A DNA stretch of 64,000 nt from PXAP01 sp046483315. Lineage in GTDB: Bacteria; Bacteroidota; Bacteroidia; Bacteroidales; PUMT01. Each line of letters starts with the position of its first letter. The stretch's first letter is position 1. The notes under the pieces are model-generated. The model was given only the letters and a program-made list of their open reading frames with translations. It was not told the DNA's origin and searched no databases. Shown here piece after piece: positions 52,163 to 61,684 of the stretch. Location of the stretch: the NCBI GenBank assembly GCA_046483315.1, contig JAWODJ010000012.1, positions 1 to 64,000 of the forward strand, read 5' to 3'. The position numbers were made by a program, and so were the translations under genes.

Positions 52163-53317
52163 TCAAAGGCCCCTCAGCAGGTATGCAATCATAACACCAA
52201 GGTAGTTACCGGCAGCATAGCCTATTATACCTACCGTCAGGCCTGACACAATAACTTCCCTGTTTTTAAGGGAGGCCGCAATGACGGGCACAAAAGGGGG
52301 AGAGCATATAAAAGCTGTTGAAGTGATCATAACGGTGTCGGTATCAATCCCGAAGATGCGGGACAATATTACCTGAACAAGGAGAGATCCGAAAACGGCC
52401 AGGGTAACGTAAAGGAGGATAGAGGGACTTGCGGCAACAAATCTCTGGATGTCGGCCATCGAAGCTACCACTATACTGAAGATGAGAATAAAGTACATTC
52501 CGAGTTCAAATGTCTTCTCCGTACGGTTAACCGCAGGAATAAGCGAGGCAAGGATACCCAGTGTGGTGATAAGCAGAATAACGACTGCCATCTGTGCATT
52601 TTCAGGCAAAATTAAGCTGACCCCACCACTAACGGCAAAAATCAGAACTGACAATCCAAATGTTTTGAGAAGAGGGATAAAAATACCCTTTCTTAATATC
52701 CCACGGTAAGGGTCTTCACCGTCAAAGTTTTTGATGGAGGAGTATTCCGGGTCAACATGCCTGTAGGCAGGCAAAAACCTGAGAAAAAAACGCTGTCCGA
52801 CCGATAACATGAAGAGCAGGTAAAAAACCCCTATTATAAGATCATAGGTGTGGGTAACAACATAAATAGTTTCATCCACATCAAGGGCAAGCTTTATGGA
52901 AGCAAGGTTTGGTGTGCCCCCGGTATAAACTCCCACCAGCATTCCTGAAACCTTCCACAGATCGTTTATCTCATGACCCCTGAACAGGAAAAACCCGATA
53001 ATCACCATTGACAATACACCAGTAAGGGCAAAAAGCATTGAAAGCATTGTTGTTCCGGCAACATTGAACCATCTTCTGATATTTACGGAGAAAAGCAGTA
53101 AGGGAATGGCCAGTGGAATAGTCAGTGTAGTCAGAACATCCTGGATTGTTGCTGCCGGTTCAATCAGCGGCAGTATGCCGGCATTTCCCAGTAACAGTCC
53201 GATAAGGTACGCTATTATTACGGCACCAAGTTTGTTCACCCACCGGTACCGGCGGCAAAGATGAAGGATAAGGAATGGTGTGAACAGGTAAAAGATAACA
53301 AGTAAAGCTGATGCCAT
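52163..53317 (-). CDS. DUF819 family membrane protein
   Basis: A 384-residue protein with about ten membrane helices, matching DUF819 (YjcL-like): GLLLGNAGILP near the N-terminus, GMLVGVYTGGTPNLASIKLA in the middle, and TSTAFICSPPFVPVIAASLK near the C-terminus. Family members are putative transporters with no defined substrate. It lies upstream of hutI on the same strand with a 199-base gap; it might move histidine-derived compounds but this is only suggested by position. Confidence 0.85.
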   Translation of the reverse strand: MASALLVIFYLFTPFLILHLCRRYRWVNKLGAVIIAYLIGLLLGNAGILPLIEPAATIQDVLTTLTIPLAIPLLLFSVNIRRWFNVAGTTMLSMLFALTGVLSMVIIGFFLFRGHEINDLWKVSGMLVGVYTGGTPNLASIKLALDVDETIYVVTHTYDLIIGVFYLLFMLSVGQRFFLRFLPAYRHVDPEYSSIKNFDGEDPYRGILRKGIFIPLLKTFGLSVLIFAVSGGVSLILPENAQMAVVILLITTLGILASLIPAVNRTEKTFELGMYFILIFSIVVASMADIQRFVAASPSILLYVTLAVFGSLLVQVILSRIFGIDTDTVMITSTAFICSPPFVPVIAASLKNREVIVSGLTVGIIGYAAGNYLGVMIAYLLRGL

Positions 53318-53563
53318 AAAAAGTTATTTATGGTTATAAAGAAACGCAAATAACCAAATAAATGCAGATAAAAACAAGAAATTCGCCAATAAAGCAGGGC
53401 ATTTCCTTCACGGCAGGCATTCCTGTTCCTGACTGAATTATATACTGTACCGGAAAATCAACCGGCTGGATAACATTGCATAATCCGGTTTATAAGAGGC
53501 TTTAACCCGTACAATAATATTGCATAAATTTTAATTACCCGGTTACTATTTATTATTTTTATC

Positions 53564-53571
53564 TATTTTTG
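53564..53571 (+). promoter_or_regulatory. Candidate -7 element for the OB-fold lipoprotein
   Basis: TATTTTTG followed by C matches TAnnTTTG exactly, 30 bases upstream of the ATG at 53602. Confidence 0.45.
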
Positions 53572-53601
53572 CTTTCAGTAATCAATTAAACCTATACAAA
53601 T

Positions 53602-54084
53602 ATGTTGCACAGAATTACCGGCATAATGGCAATCATTATGATTTTTGCCTCATGCAGCTCAAACCAGTCCGGTAGTGCCGGGCTTTCAGAAAACGAAACC
53701 CTGGAAGTAAGTATAACAGATCTTCTTTCCGATCCGCTCCGGTACGACAACCAAACAGTTAAAATAGAGGGGATGATATCCCATGTTTGCCGGCACAGCG
53801 GCGACAAAATGAGAATGCTGCAGGATGATTCGGATCTCAGCATCCAGGTTATGCTGGGAGACTTCACAGGTCAGTTCGACACTGAATCGGAAGGAATGAG
53901 GGTTTCAGTTACCGGCACCCTGGTTACCGAAGTCACCAACATGGATGAACTGGAAGCTCACAGCCATGAAGACGAAGAGCACGACTGTGAAGACACCCGT
54001 CAGGCGGTGGAAATAATGAAGGCCAGGGGGCTGGACGCCGACATACGGACATATATTGCACTTAATCAATACGAAACACAATAA
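53602..54084 (+). CDS. Lipoprotein with OB-fold-like domain and His/Asp/Glu-rich stretch
   Basis: A 160-residue exported protein. Lipobox cysteine at residue 18 (MIFASCSS). The core (about residues 37-115: YDNQTVKIEGMISHVCRHSG, MRVSVTGTLV) looks like a small OB-fold, and HVCRHSG is a motif I recall in a Bacteroidota lipoprotein family. A linker rich in His, Glu and Asp (HSHEDEEHDCED) near residues 122-133 could bind metal ions. The next gene, 102 bases downstream, encodes a PepSY-associated membrane protein, a combination seen with metal or heme uptake. Function is not established. Confidence 0.7.
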   Translation: MLHRITGIMAIIMIFASCSSNQSGSAGLSENETLEVSITDLLSDPLRYDNQTVKIEGMISHVCRHSGDKMRMLQDDSDLSIQVMLGDFTGQFDTESEGMRVSVTGTLVTEVTNMDELEAHSHEDEEHDCEDTRQAVEIMKARGLDADIRTYIALNQYETQ

Positions 54085-54186
54085 ATAACAGATCCTTAAT
54101 TCATCCGGTGTGCCCCCTTTCCGTCAGGGACAGGGGCCTTCTGTCCGGAACGGATCATTTTTCAAACAGGGTTTTACCTGCTAGTT

Positions 54187-54738
54187 ATGAAGCTGCGGAA
54201 ACTTAACAGGATACTTCACAGGGACCTGGGATATTTTTTTTTCGGCATGACCATTATTTACGCCCTTTCAGGTATTGCACTCAATCACAGGCATGAGTGG
54301 AACCCGAATTATATTATCACACAGGAGGAATTTCAAAAAGAGATAAATTCTGATCCCTCGGAAATTGACAGGGAATTTGCCCTCGAAATACTTAAGGAAT
54401 TTAATATTGATGCCACTTACAGAACACATCTTGTATCGGGTAACAATTTCAGGATCTTTATAGAAGGGGGATCTGTCACCATCGACCTTGCCCGGGGAGA
54501 AGGAAGCATGGAGATCATAAGGAAAAGACCCCTTTTCAACGAGATCAATTTCTTGCATTACAATACCCCGCAGAGATTATGGACATGGTTTTCTGATATT
54601 TATGCCGGGGGACTAATTATCATTGCAATTACCGGGCTTTTTATAATAAGAGGCAAAAAGGGGATTACCGGCAGGGGGGCATGGATGGTATCACTGGGTA
54701 TAATTATCCCCCTTATCTTCCTTTATTTTTACCTGTAA
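54187..54738 (+). CDS. PepSY-associated transmembrane protein
   Basis: A 183-residue inner-membrane protein. A first helix (YFFFGMTIIYALSGIALNHR; about residues 16-35) is followed by a soluble domain and two C-terminal helices (WFSDIYAGGLIIIAITGLFI and VSLGIIIPLIFLYFYL). The RILHRDLGYFFFGMTIIYALSGIALNHR-type start and the W-x-W/FSDIYAGGLI region fit PepSY-TM domain proteins, which are often linked to iron or siderophore metabolism. It appears in the same transcript as the OB-fold-like lipoprotein upstream and converges with fabI. Confidence 0.8.
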   Translation: MKLRKLNRILHRDLGYFFFGMTIIYALSGIALNHRHEWNPNYIITQEEFQKEINSDPSEIDREFALEILKEFNIDATYRTHLVSGNNFRIFIEGGSVTIDLARGEGSMEIIRKRPLFNEINFLHYNTPQRLWTWFSDIYAGGLIIIAITGLFIIRGKKGITGRGAWMVSLGIIIPLIFLYFYL

Positions 54739-54766
54739 TCATGGAAACTGCACTGCCGGGGCAATG

Positions 54767-55597
54767 TCAGTCACATGGCCGGAAGCTCTTATCGTACTGA
54801 TGCATAGCTTTTGCGCTCATGCCCATACTTGAAAAACCACCGTCATGAAAAAGATTCTGCATGGTGACCTTCCTTGTCAGATCAGAAAAGAGGGTTATGC
54901 AGTAATCAGCGCACTCTTCTGCCGAAGCATTTCCAAGGGGCGACATTCTTTCGGTGAAGTCGACCAGAGAATCAAACCCTTTTACTCCGCTGCCGGCAGT
55001 TGTAGGTGTGGGAGATTGAGATACGGTATTGATCCTGATCTTTTTGTCACGCCCGTATATATACCCGAAACTCCTTGCAATGGATTCAAGGAGTGCCTTT
55101 GCATCTGCCATGTCATTATATCCGTAAAGGGTACGCTGGGCGGCAACATAAGTAAGTGCCACTACAGAACCCCAATCGTTTATGGCATCGAGGCGACGGG
55201 CTACCTGCAGGGTCTTGTGAAATGACAAGGCAGAAATATCGAGGGTTTTCTGGTAAAAATCGTAGTTAATATCATCGTAAGGGACTCCTTTCCTGACGTT
55301 GGGAGACATCCCGATGGAATGCAGCACAAAATCTATTTTGCCCCCGTATTTTTCTGTGGCACCGGCAAACACCTTTTCCAGGTCATTAACATCTGTGGCA
55401 TCGGCAGTTATAACCGAAGTATTACATACCTCAGCCAGTTTTTCCGTTTCTCCGAAACGGATTGCTGCGGGAGCATTGGAGAGGATAAATTCAGCACCCT
55501 GACCATAAGCCTTTTCGGCAACTTTCCATGCAATTGATTTTTCATTGAGCGCACCAAAAATAATTCCCTTTTTACCCTGAAGTAAATTACAAACCAT
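54767..55597 (-). CDS. fabI: Enoyl-[acyl-carrier-protein] reductase (NADH)
   Basis: Last step of each fatty-acid elongation cycle. The 276-residue short-chain-dehydrogenase-like protein has the NAD-binding GALNEKSIAWKVAEKAYGQG, SIGMSP and the catalytic pair TYVAAQR...YNDMADAKALLES (Tyr-x6-Tyr and Lys of the FabI type). Length is normal. The ATG at 55597 gives MVCNLLQGKKGIIFG, whereas a longer frame to 55663 adds 22 residues without conservation. Confidence 0.94.
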   Translation of the reverse strand: MVCNLLQGKKGIIFGALNEKSIAWKVAEKAYGQGAEFILSNAPAAIRFGETEKLAEVCNTSVITADATDVNDLEKVFAGATEKYGGKIDFVLHSIGMSPNVRKGVPYDDINYDFYQKTLDISALSFHKTLQVARRLDAINDWGSVVALTYVAAQRTLYGYNDMADAKALLESIARSFGYIYGRDKKIRINTVSQSPTPTTAGSGVKGFDSLVDFTERMSPLGNASAEECADYCITLFSDLTRKVTMQNLFHDGGFSSMGMSAKAMHQYDKSFRPCD

Positions 55598-55682
55598 ATT
55601 AATAGTTTTTGTTAAACAGCAATAAGCAATCAAACTGCCGGAACTACCGAGGTAATCCGGCACTCAAATCCCAAAACAGCTA

Positions 55683-55690
55683 CAAATATA
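55683..55690 (-). promoter_or_regulatory. Candidate -7 element for fabI
   Basis: On the minus strand, TATATTTG (55690-55683) matches TAnnTTTG, about 86 bases upstream of the fabI ATG. No distal TTTG seen. Confidence 0.4.
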
Positions 55691-55757
55691 AATGATTTTT
55701 GCAACTGTTAAATACTTCTATAAAGCATTAAAACCTGCATGAAAAATCGACGAAGTC

Positions 55758-55800
55758 AAATTTTTTCAGCCAATCTAAACACAGACGGATGAAAAAATTT
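55758..55800. repeat. Inverted repeat related to the 23.7 kb hairpin
   Basis: AAATTTTTTCA (55758-55768) and its exact complement (55790-55800) close a 21-base loop; imperfect pairing extends further. The stem shares the core AAATTTTTTCA with the inverted repeat at 23747-23799 and abuts the stop codon of the minus-strand gene at 55800, so it could terminate that gene. Confidence 0.6.
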
Positions 55801-57155
55801 TAAAACAGATAATTAAGTCCGATATACAATCCGCCACCGCCATCACGTTTGTCCAGTGGCTTACCGTAATCAACGGCAACGATGAAGTTCTCGTTCATGG
55901 CAATTCTGAAACCCCCGCCCAGGGCAATATGCAGTGACTCCTCACTATCGTTGTATAAATCCTGAAAGTCCGGGTCGTCAGGTTCAGCTATCTTCTTCCT
56001 GTCCAGAACCTGTCCGCCATCCATAAAACCATTAAGGGCCAGATAGATATTCTGGTTGAACAGTACAGTACGGTAAAACTTCCAGCGCAGTTCGAAATTA
56101 CCAAATGCCATGGCATCGCCTACAATCCGGTTCCTTAATACCCCCCTTACCGTTTTTGAACCACCCAGTCCGTCAGTATTGGAGGAAAGCGAAAAAGAGT
56201 TGATCATGTAAGGCAGCATATAGAACGGGACGTTCCCTTCGAGGGTGCCCTGGTAGTTTAGCCTGTAGGCAAAGGAAAGGTCTTTTTCAATTATGGTGAA
56301 ATACTGCCTGTGGGTCAGTGATATCCTCGAATAGGAAAAATCGCCGTTACCCATGAATCCGGGAGCTGTAAAAACAACCGCCTCCGACCACATTCCCGAC
56401 ATCGGGTTTGGCTCGTTATCGCGCGAATCATATACAATTCCCAGTTTAAGATGATGGGTATTACCCCCGTCCCGCTCTTCCGGCGAAATAATCCCCCAGT
56501 CCACATACTGCTCAAACAGACCATCCACATCAGTGGGAAGTTTGTCTTCTTCATCCTGCCCCTCATTCAGGGCTTCAATATCAACAGGCGCAATACTGGT
56601 ATTCATCAGTCCCAGTCCACCAATCCACCGTAGCTGTTTCCCGGCCAGCCGACCCTGGAAATCGAGCGTAAATCGGAACATATTTCGCTCATGCCTGTAG
56701 AACATGCGACTTTTGTATTCGTTATTTTCAGGATCATCATCCTCCCATACAGATCTGTATTCAGCATTATACCCGTTAAACCCGTAAAAATCAAGCGCCT
56801 TCTCCGTAAAATAACTCAGGTCGGCGGTAACACGTATATCAGGGATAAGATATTCGGAGTCATAAAACAACCTGTTAACCCCGCTGCCCTTGGTATACCT
56901 GGATATCTCGGCATACAACGAATGCATATATTTCGGGTATGATGACCCGTCACCAAAATAATACAGGTTCACAAGTCCGCCATACTGGAAACCAAGATCT
57001 GTATTATACGAAACGGCAGGAAGAGCACCGAATGTCCATCCCGTCTTCGCGGACTCTTCATCTTCAGTACCGGCTGAAATAGCGTTTACCGTAATGGAAA
57101 ACAACAGAGTAACCCAGATAATAATTATCAGTGCCCGAATTTTTATACTGTTCAT
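55800..57155 (-). CDS. Omp85/BamA-type beta-barrel outer membrane protein
   Basis: A 451-residue exported protein (signal peptide residues 1-29, ending AISAG) that is nearly all barrel: FGALPAVSYNTDLGFQYGGL at the start, repeated strand motifs, GGSKTVRGVLRNRIVG near the RGF-like position, and a C-terminal strand ending in GLYIGLNYLF. It resembles the surface antigen (D15) domain without POTRA domains, as in patatin-associated or standalone Bacteroidota variants. Function unknown. It is divergent from the penicillin acylase gene. Confidence 0.8.
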   Translation of the reverse strand: MNSIKIRALIIIIWVTLLFSITVNAISAGTEDEESAKTGWTFGALPAVSYNTDLGFQYGGLVNLYYFGDGSSYPKYMHSLYAEISRYTKGSGVNRLFYDSEYLIPDIRVTADLSYFTEKALDFYGFNGYNAEYRSVWEDDDPENNEYKSRMFYRHERNMFRFTLDFQGRLAGKQLRWIGGLGLMNTSIAPVDIEALNEGQDEEDKLPTDVDGLFEQYVDWGIISPEERDGGNTHHLKLGIVYDSRDNEPNPMSGMWSEAVVFTAPGFMGNGDFSYSRISLTHRQYFTIIEKDLSFAYRLNYQGTLEGNVPFYMLPYMINSFSLSSNTDGLGGSKTVRGVLRNRIVGDAMAFGNFELRWKFYRTVLFNQNIYLALNGFMDGGQVLDRKKIAEPDDPDFQDLYNDSEESLHIALGGGFRIAMNENFIVAVDYGKPLDKRDGGGGLYIGLNYLF

Positions 57156-57244
57156 ATTTGAATGAATTTAGGTAAGTAATAATAACAGTAAAGAAAGCAA
57201 GAAAAATAATTATAAGAATAATAAAAAATATATTATCCCATTTT

Positions 57245-57277
57245 TTTGTAATTTACGGCACATTTCAATTATATTTG
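57245..57277 (+). promoter_or_regulatory. Bacteroidota-type promoter for the penicillin acylase gene
   Basis: TTTG (57245-57248), a 21-base spacer, and TATATTTG (57270-57277) match the consensus within the tolerated spacer range, giving a leader of about 80 bases before the ATG at 57365. Confidence 0.55.
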
Positions 57278-57364
57278 ATTATAGTGAACTGATTGTTAAT
57301 GCAGTTATATAAACGGCCGACCGCCGTTATTTTTAAAACATATATCAAACTTAATCTCACCAAA

Positions 57365-59773
57365 ATGAAGCTTTTCAAGAAAATATTAAGTATTGCAGGA
57401 GTTATTCTGCTGATTATTCTGGTTACGGGATATTTTTACATCAGGCACCTTGGCAGAAAAGCTTTACCTGATTATGAAGCAGATGTATCCATAGAGAGGC
57501 TTAAAGAGGAGGTAACTGTTTTGCGTGACTCCTACGCGGTGCCAACCATATATGCAAGTTGTGAAGATGACCTTTACCGTGCCGTTGGCTTTGTGATGGC
57601 ACAGGACAGGCTCTGGCAGATGGACCTTCTCAGAAGAGCAACAACCGGCCGGCTGTCGGAAATATTCGGAGAGGACCTTGTTGATACCGATATTCTGATG
57701 AGGTCACTTCGCATACCGGAAAAATCGGCCATTGTTCTGAGCCGCACTGATAAGAAGGTAATTGACGCCCTTGAGGCTTTTGCCGACGGAGTGAACCAGT
57801 TTATAGATCAGAACCGTGGCAAACTGCCTCCCGAGTTTTCTATCCTGGGTTACCAGCCGGAAAACTGGAAACCGGAACACTCAGTGAACCTGACCGGTTA
57901 TATGGCATGGGACCTGAATATGGGCTGGTCGACCGAGGTGATACTTCACAAGCTCAGAAACAGACTGGATGAAGACAAATTCAGGGAACTTATTCCCAGC
58001 CTGGAGCTGCAGAGAAGCTACATATATCCGGGGCAGATGCTTACAAAAGCAGAAATACGTTCGGGCCTGCTTGAGAAGTCCGCTATACTCAGGGAACTCG
58101 GACTTGAAGTTTACAGCGGAAGCAATAACTGGGCCGTATCAGGAGAAAAAAGCACTACCGGCAAACCCATTTTTGCCAATGATATGCATCTCGGATTGTT
58201 TGCTCCGGGAATATGGTACCAGATGCACCACGTCGTAAAAGGAGAACTTAACGTGACCGGGGTAGTGCTGCCGGGACAACCCTTTGTTATTTCAGGACAC
58301 AATGAAAGGATAGCCTGGGGCATGACCAATGTTATGCTGGATGATATGGATTTCTACCTGGAAACAATTAATCCGTCCGACCCGCATCAGTACAAATACC
58401 TGGGTGAATGGAAAGAGATGGAGGTAAAAACAGAAATAATAAAAACCGGAAAAAACGATTCGGTCTTAAAAGAGCTTCTGTTTACTCACCGCGGCCCCAT
58501 AATCTCAGATTTTAAAGATATTGAAAACCAGGCAATATCGATGAAATGGACAGGCAATGAATACAGTAACGAGGTAAGAAGTGTTTACTATCTTAACAGG
58601 GCAGGAAACTGGGAGGAGTTCCGTGAGGCACTCACCACATTCCTTTCGGTAAGCCAGAACATAAATTACGCCGATATTGACGGGAATATCGGACTGCAGA
58701 CTGCCGCCGGCATACCGGTAAGGGAGGGCAGCGGGATATTCATTGTATCGGGAGAGGATGACACATACGAATGGCAGGGAATGGTTCCTTTCGGGGAGCT
58801 GCCATTTGCATACAATCCACCGACAGGATTTGTGGCTTCGGCAAACAACAGGACAGTGGATGACAGCTATCCATATTATATAAGCCACTGGTTTGACCCT
58901 CCTAACCGTTACGACAGGATAAGGGAGATGCTCATGGAGAAAGAACGGTTGTCGGTTGACGATTTCAAAACAATGGTTGGCGATAAAAAATCAAAGCTCA
59001 CCGAAAGAATGCTTCCCGGAATGCTTCACGAACTTAAAAAAATGCCGCAGCCTACGGCAAATGAACGCAGGGCAATGGAAATATTAAATGAATGGGACAG
59101 GGTATACCATCCTGAAAGCCCCGCAGCGCTGATATTTGAAAAGTTTTATTTAAGATTTATTGAAAACCTCCTGCTTGAAGATATGGGAGAAGAACTTTAC
59201 CGGGAATTTATCTCGGACAAGATCCTGGTGCGCAATATAGTTGACCAAATATGGACCAGACGTCAGTCGGCCTGGCTGGCTGGCGGAGCTGACGAAGGGC
59301 CGGGTTCATTTACCGATCTGGTACATAAAAGCTTCTATGAAAGCATTGAATGGATTGAACATAATCACGGGGTAACTCCCGGCAGATGGGCATGGGGTGA
59401 TGTTCATAAAATGACGCTTACCCATCCCATGGGATCGGTAAAGATGCTTGACAGGGTTTTCAATATGAACAGGGGTCCGTGGTCTCCGGGAGGCAGTTTC
59501 CATACTGTGTGCCCCTATTCATACGACTTTACAAACCCTTTTGTTATAAATCACGGAGCTTCCCAGAGACACATATTTTCAACGGCGGACTGGGACAGTT
59601 CATTTTCTGTAATACCCACCGGCACATCGGGTATTCCCGCCAGTGATCATTACTGTGATCAGACAGATCTTTATGTTAATAACCGATTCCGGTCCGATGC
59701 TTTTTCAGAAGTTGAAGTTGAAAATGCCGCTGTATACCGGATGAAGATTATGCCGGCGGATAGCACAGATTGA
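57365..59773 (+). CDS. Penicillin acylase family Ntn-hydrolase
   Basis: An 802-residue protein of the penicillin G acylase/acyl-homoserine-lactone acylase family, made as a precursor and self-cut. A hydrophobic N-terminal helix (residues 9-26) targets it to the membrane or periplasm. The alpha-subunit part includes VMAQDRLWQMDLLRRATTGR; the autocatalytic site gives the beta-subunit N-terminal Ser253 in GSNNWAV, followed by ANDMHLG. The beta chain has the usual ANNR and HWFDPPNRYDRI segments. Substrate cannot be deduced: penicillins, N-acyl amino acids or acyl-homoserine lactones are all possible. The ATG at 57365 is preferred; upstream in-frame codons lack signal character and overlap the leader. 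Confidence 0.93.
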   Translation: MKLFKKILSIAGVILLIILVTGYFYIRHLGRKALPDYEADVSIERLKEEVTVLRDSYAVPTIYASCEDDLYRAVGFVMAQDRLWQMDLLRRATTGRLSEIFGEDLVDTDILMRSLRIPEKSAIVLSRTDKKVIDALEAFADGVNQFIDQNRGKLPPEFSILGYQPENWKPEHSVNLTGYMAWDLNMGWSTEVILHKLRNRLDEDKFRELIPSLELQRSYIYPGQMLTKAEIRSGLLEKSAILRELGLEVYSGSNNWAVSGEKSTTGKPIFANDMHLGLFAPGIWYQMHHVVKGELNVTGVVLPGQPFVISGHNERIAWGMTNVMLDDMDFYLETINPSDPHQYKYLGEWKEMEVKTEIIKTGKNDSVLKELLFTHRGPIISDFKDIENQAISMKWTGNEYSNEVRSVYYLNRAGNWEEFREALTTFLSVSQNINYADIDGNIGLQTAAGIPVREGSGIFIVSGEDDTYEWQGMVPFGELPFAYNPPTGFVASANNRTVDDSYPYYISHWFDPPNRYDRIREMLMEKERLSVDDFKTMVGDKKSKLTERMLPGMLHELKKMPQPTANERRAMEILNEWDRVYHPESPAALIFEKFYLRFIENLLLEDMGEELYREFISDKILVRNIVDQIWTRRQSAWLAGGADEGPGSFTDLVHKSFYESIEWIEHNHGVTPGRWAWGDVHKMTLTHPMGSVKMLDRVFNMNRGPWSPGGSFHTVCPYSYDFTNPFVINHGASQRHIFSTADWDSSFSVIPTGTSGIPASDHYCDQTDLYVNNRFRSDAFSEVEVENAAVYRMKIMPADSTD

Positions 59774-59788
59774 TTTACCGGAAGCAGA

Positions 59789-59821
59789 AATGCCGGTACT
59801 GCAGGAATTCTGGCCGGCATT
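59789..59821. terminator. Hairpin between convergent genes
   Basis: AATGCCGG (59789-59796) pairs with CCGGCATT (59814-59821) with a 17-base loop between the stop codons of the penicillin acylase and recN genes. There is no T-run. Confidence 0.35.
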
Positions 59822-59825
59822 ATAA

Positions 59826-61478
59826 CTAATCCATCAACTCCCTTGCATGCACCAGGGCAGCCTCGGTCAGGCCGTCACTGCTCAGCATCCTGGCTATCTC
59901 CTCTACTCTCTCTTCCCTGTCAAGAAGGCGTATACGTGTATGGGTTGCATTGTCAATATCTTCCTTGTAAACCAGGAACTGCTGATCACCTTTACCCGCG
60001 ATCTGGGGAAGATGTGTAATATTTATAACCTGCATGCCGGAAGACATGGCCTTCATGATATTTCCCGTTTTACCGGCCACCTCACCCGACACCCCTGAAT
60101 CGATCTCATCAAAAATAATTGTGGGAAGAGATTTGCTCCGGGCTATCAAAGATTTGAGACTGAGCATAACCCTTGACATCTCACCTCCCGAGGCGACTTT
60201 TGACAGTTCCATAGGAGGGGACTGCCGGTTGGCTGAAAACATGAATGTTACCCTGTCGGCACCATATCCGGTAAAATCGTCCAGTTTCCGATGGTCAACC
60301 ACGAACCGGGCGTTGGGAATACCAAGCTGCCGGAGCTGGCTGACCATATGCTCTTCAAGAACAGGCACAGCCTTAATACGCGTCCCGGTGAGCGATTCAG
60401 AGACCTCCGCTAGATCACGCCTGCATTCTTCAAGCTTTCCGGCAGCCTTTTCAATGCTGAACTCATAATTCCTGATCTCGTCAACTTTCTTCTGAAGGTC
60501 GTCGCGAAGAGCTATAAGATCTGATACGGAAGATAAATGATGTTTCTGCTGAAGGCTGTAAATAACGTCAAGCCGCTCATTTAACCGGTCGATCCGGCCG
60601 GGATCAAATTCTGTGGCGGACTCATGTCCGGCAAGCTCATCTGAAATATCTTTGAGCTCTATTACAGAACTCTGAATACGCTTGTGCAGGTCCGATATCT
60701 TAGGGAAAAAAGGTTCTATCCGGGCCAGTCCGCCCTGAATATCTTTCAGCATGCTCAGCATGGAGCTCTCATCGGCGTCCAGTGCATGACAGGAGCGGTT
60801 AAGCACCTCTTTGATCTCCCCGGCATGGGTAAGCAATTTCAGTTCCTCCTCCAGCTCATGTTGTTCTCCGTCAACAAGCCTGGCGGCGGTCAGCTGATCA
60901 AGCTGAAAACTGTAATAATCAAGGTCGGCCCCTGCTTTTTCAGCTTTCGCGGAAAGAGAGTTATAATGTTCCAGGGCCGAAATATACTCACCATATCGTT
61001 GTTTATAGGATTCAAAGATGACGGCATTTCCTGCTACCACATCAATTACATCAAGCTGAAAGCGGCTGCCGGTAAGAATAAGATTATGATGCTGCGAATG
61101 AATGTCTACCAGCCTTGTTCCCAGATCCCTCAACACATTGAGGTTGACAGGTGTATCATTGATAAACGCCCTTGATTTGCCTGTTTCATTAATCTCCCGG
61201 CGAACAATTGAAATATTGTCGTAATCAAGCTGGTTATCAGAGAAAAAAGACTCCAGAGCGTACTGGGAAATTTCAAACTCCCCTTCCACTATGCACTTAC
61301 GGCCTTTATCCTGAAGTACGGAAGTATCGGCACGCTGGCCGAGGATCAGGGACATGGCCCCCAGCAATATCGACTTTCCCGAACCGGTTTCTCCGGTAAT
61401 AATCGAAAGGCCGGGAGCAAAATCTATATCCAGCCTGTCAATAAGTGCATAATTATTAACCGACAGTTTCCTGAGCAT
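59826..61478 (-). CDS. recN: DNA repair protein RecN
   Basis: An SMC-like ATPase used early in double-strand-break repair. The 550-residue protein has the Walker A GETGSGKS at 29-36, an extended coiled coil in the middle (about residues 155-365), the signature SGGEMSRVMLSL, and Walker B IIFDEIDSGVSG, all usual for RecN. A TAATTTTG at 61510-61503 is a possible -7 box. It is separated by 206 bases from the PorD-like gene upstream on the same strand. Confidence 0.95.
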   Translation of the reverse strand: MLRKLSVNNYALIDRLDIDFAPGLSIITGETGSGKSILLGAMSLILGQRADTSVLQDKGRKCIVEGEFEISQYALESFFSDNQLDYDNISIVRREINETGKSRAFINDTPVNLNVLRDLGTRLVDIHSQHHNLILTGSRFQLDVIDVVAGNAVIFESYKQRYGEYISALEHYNSLSAKAEKAGADLDYYSFQLDQLTAARLVDGEQHELEEELKLLTHAGEIKEVLNRSCHALDADESSMLSMLKDIQGGLARIEPFFPKISDLHKRIQSSVIELKDISDELAGHESATEFDPGRIDRLNERLDVIYSLQQKHHLSSVSDLIALRDDLQKKVDEIRNYEFSIEKAAGKLEECRRDLAEVSESLTGTRIKAVPVLEEHMVSQLRQLGIPNARFVVDHRKLDDFTGYGADRVTFMFSANRQSPPMELSKVASGGEMSRVMLSLKSLIARSKSLPTIIFDEIDSGVSGEVAGKTGNIMKAMSSGMQVINITHLPQIAGKGDQQFLVYKEDIDNATHTRIRLLDREERVEEIARMLSSDGLTEAALVHARELMD

Positions 61479-61684
61479 AAATATCAGCGGTTTTTATTCA
61501 ACCAAAATTAAACAAATTTCAAAAGCCATCGGGATCTATCCGTTTCAATTTAAGAAAAAATTTTAAAAATTCCATGAAGCTTTAACAGGATAACCCGGGT
61601 TTATAACAGTGCAAAAGCAATTACCACAGCTCCCTCACAAAAAGTGCATCCGCCGGTATATGCCGGGGATCCGGCAAATCTCAT

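Noticed and set aside
57293..57364. A 24-codon N-terminal extension of the penicillin acylase
   Set aside because: It lacks signal-peptide character and lies immediately downstream of the promoter; the ATG at 57365 starts a basic-hydrophobic signal anchor.
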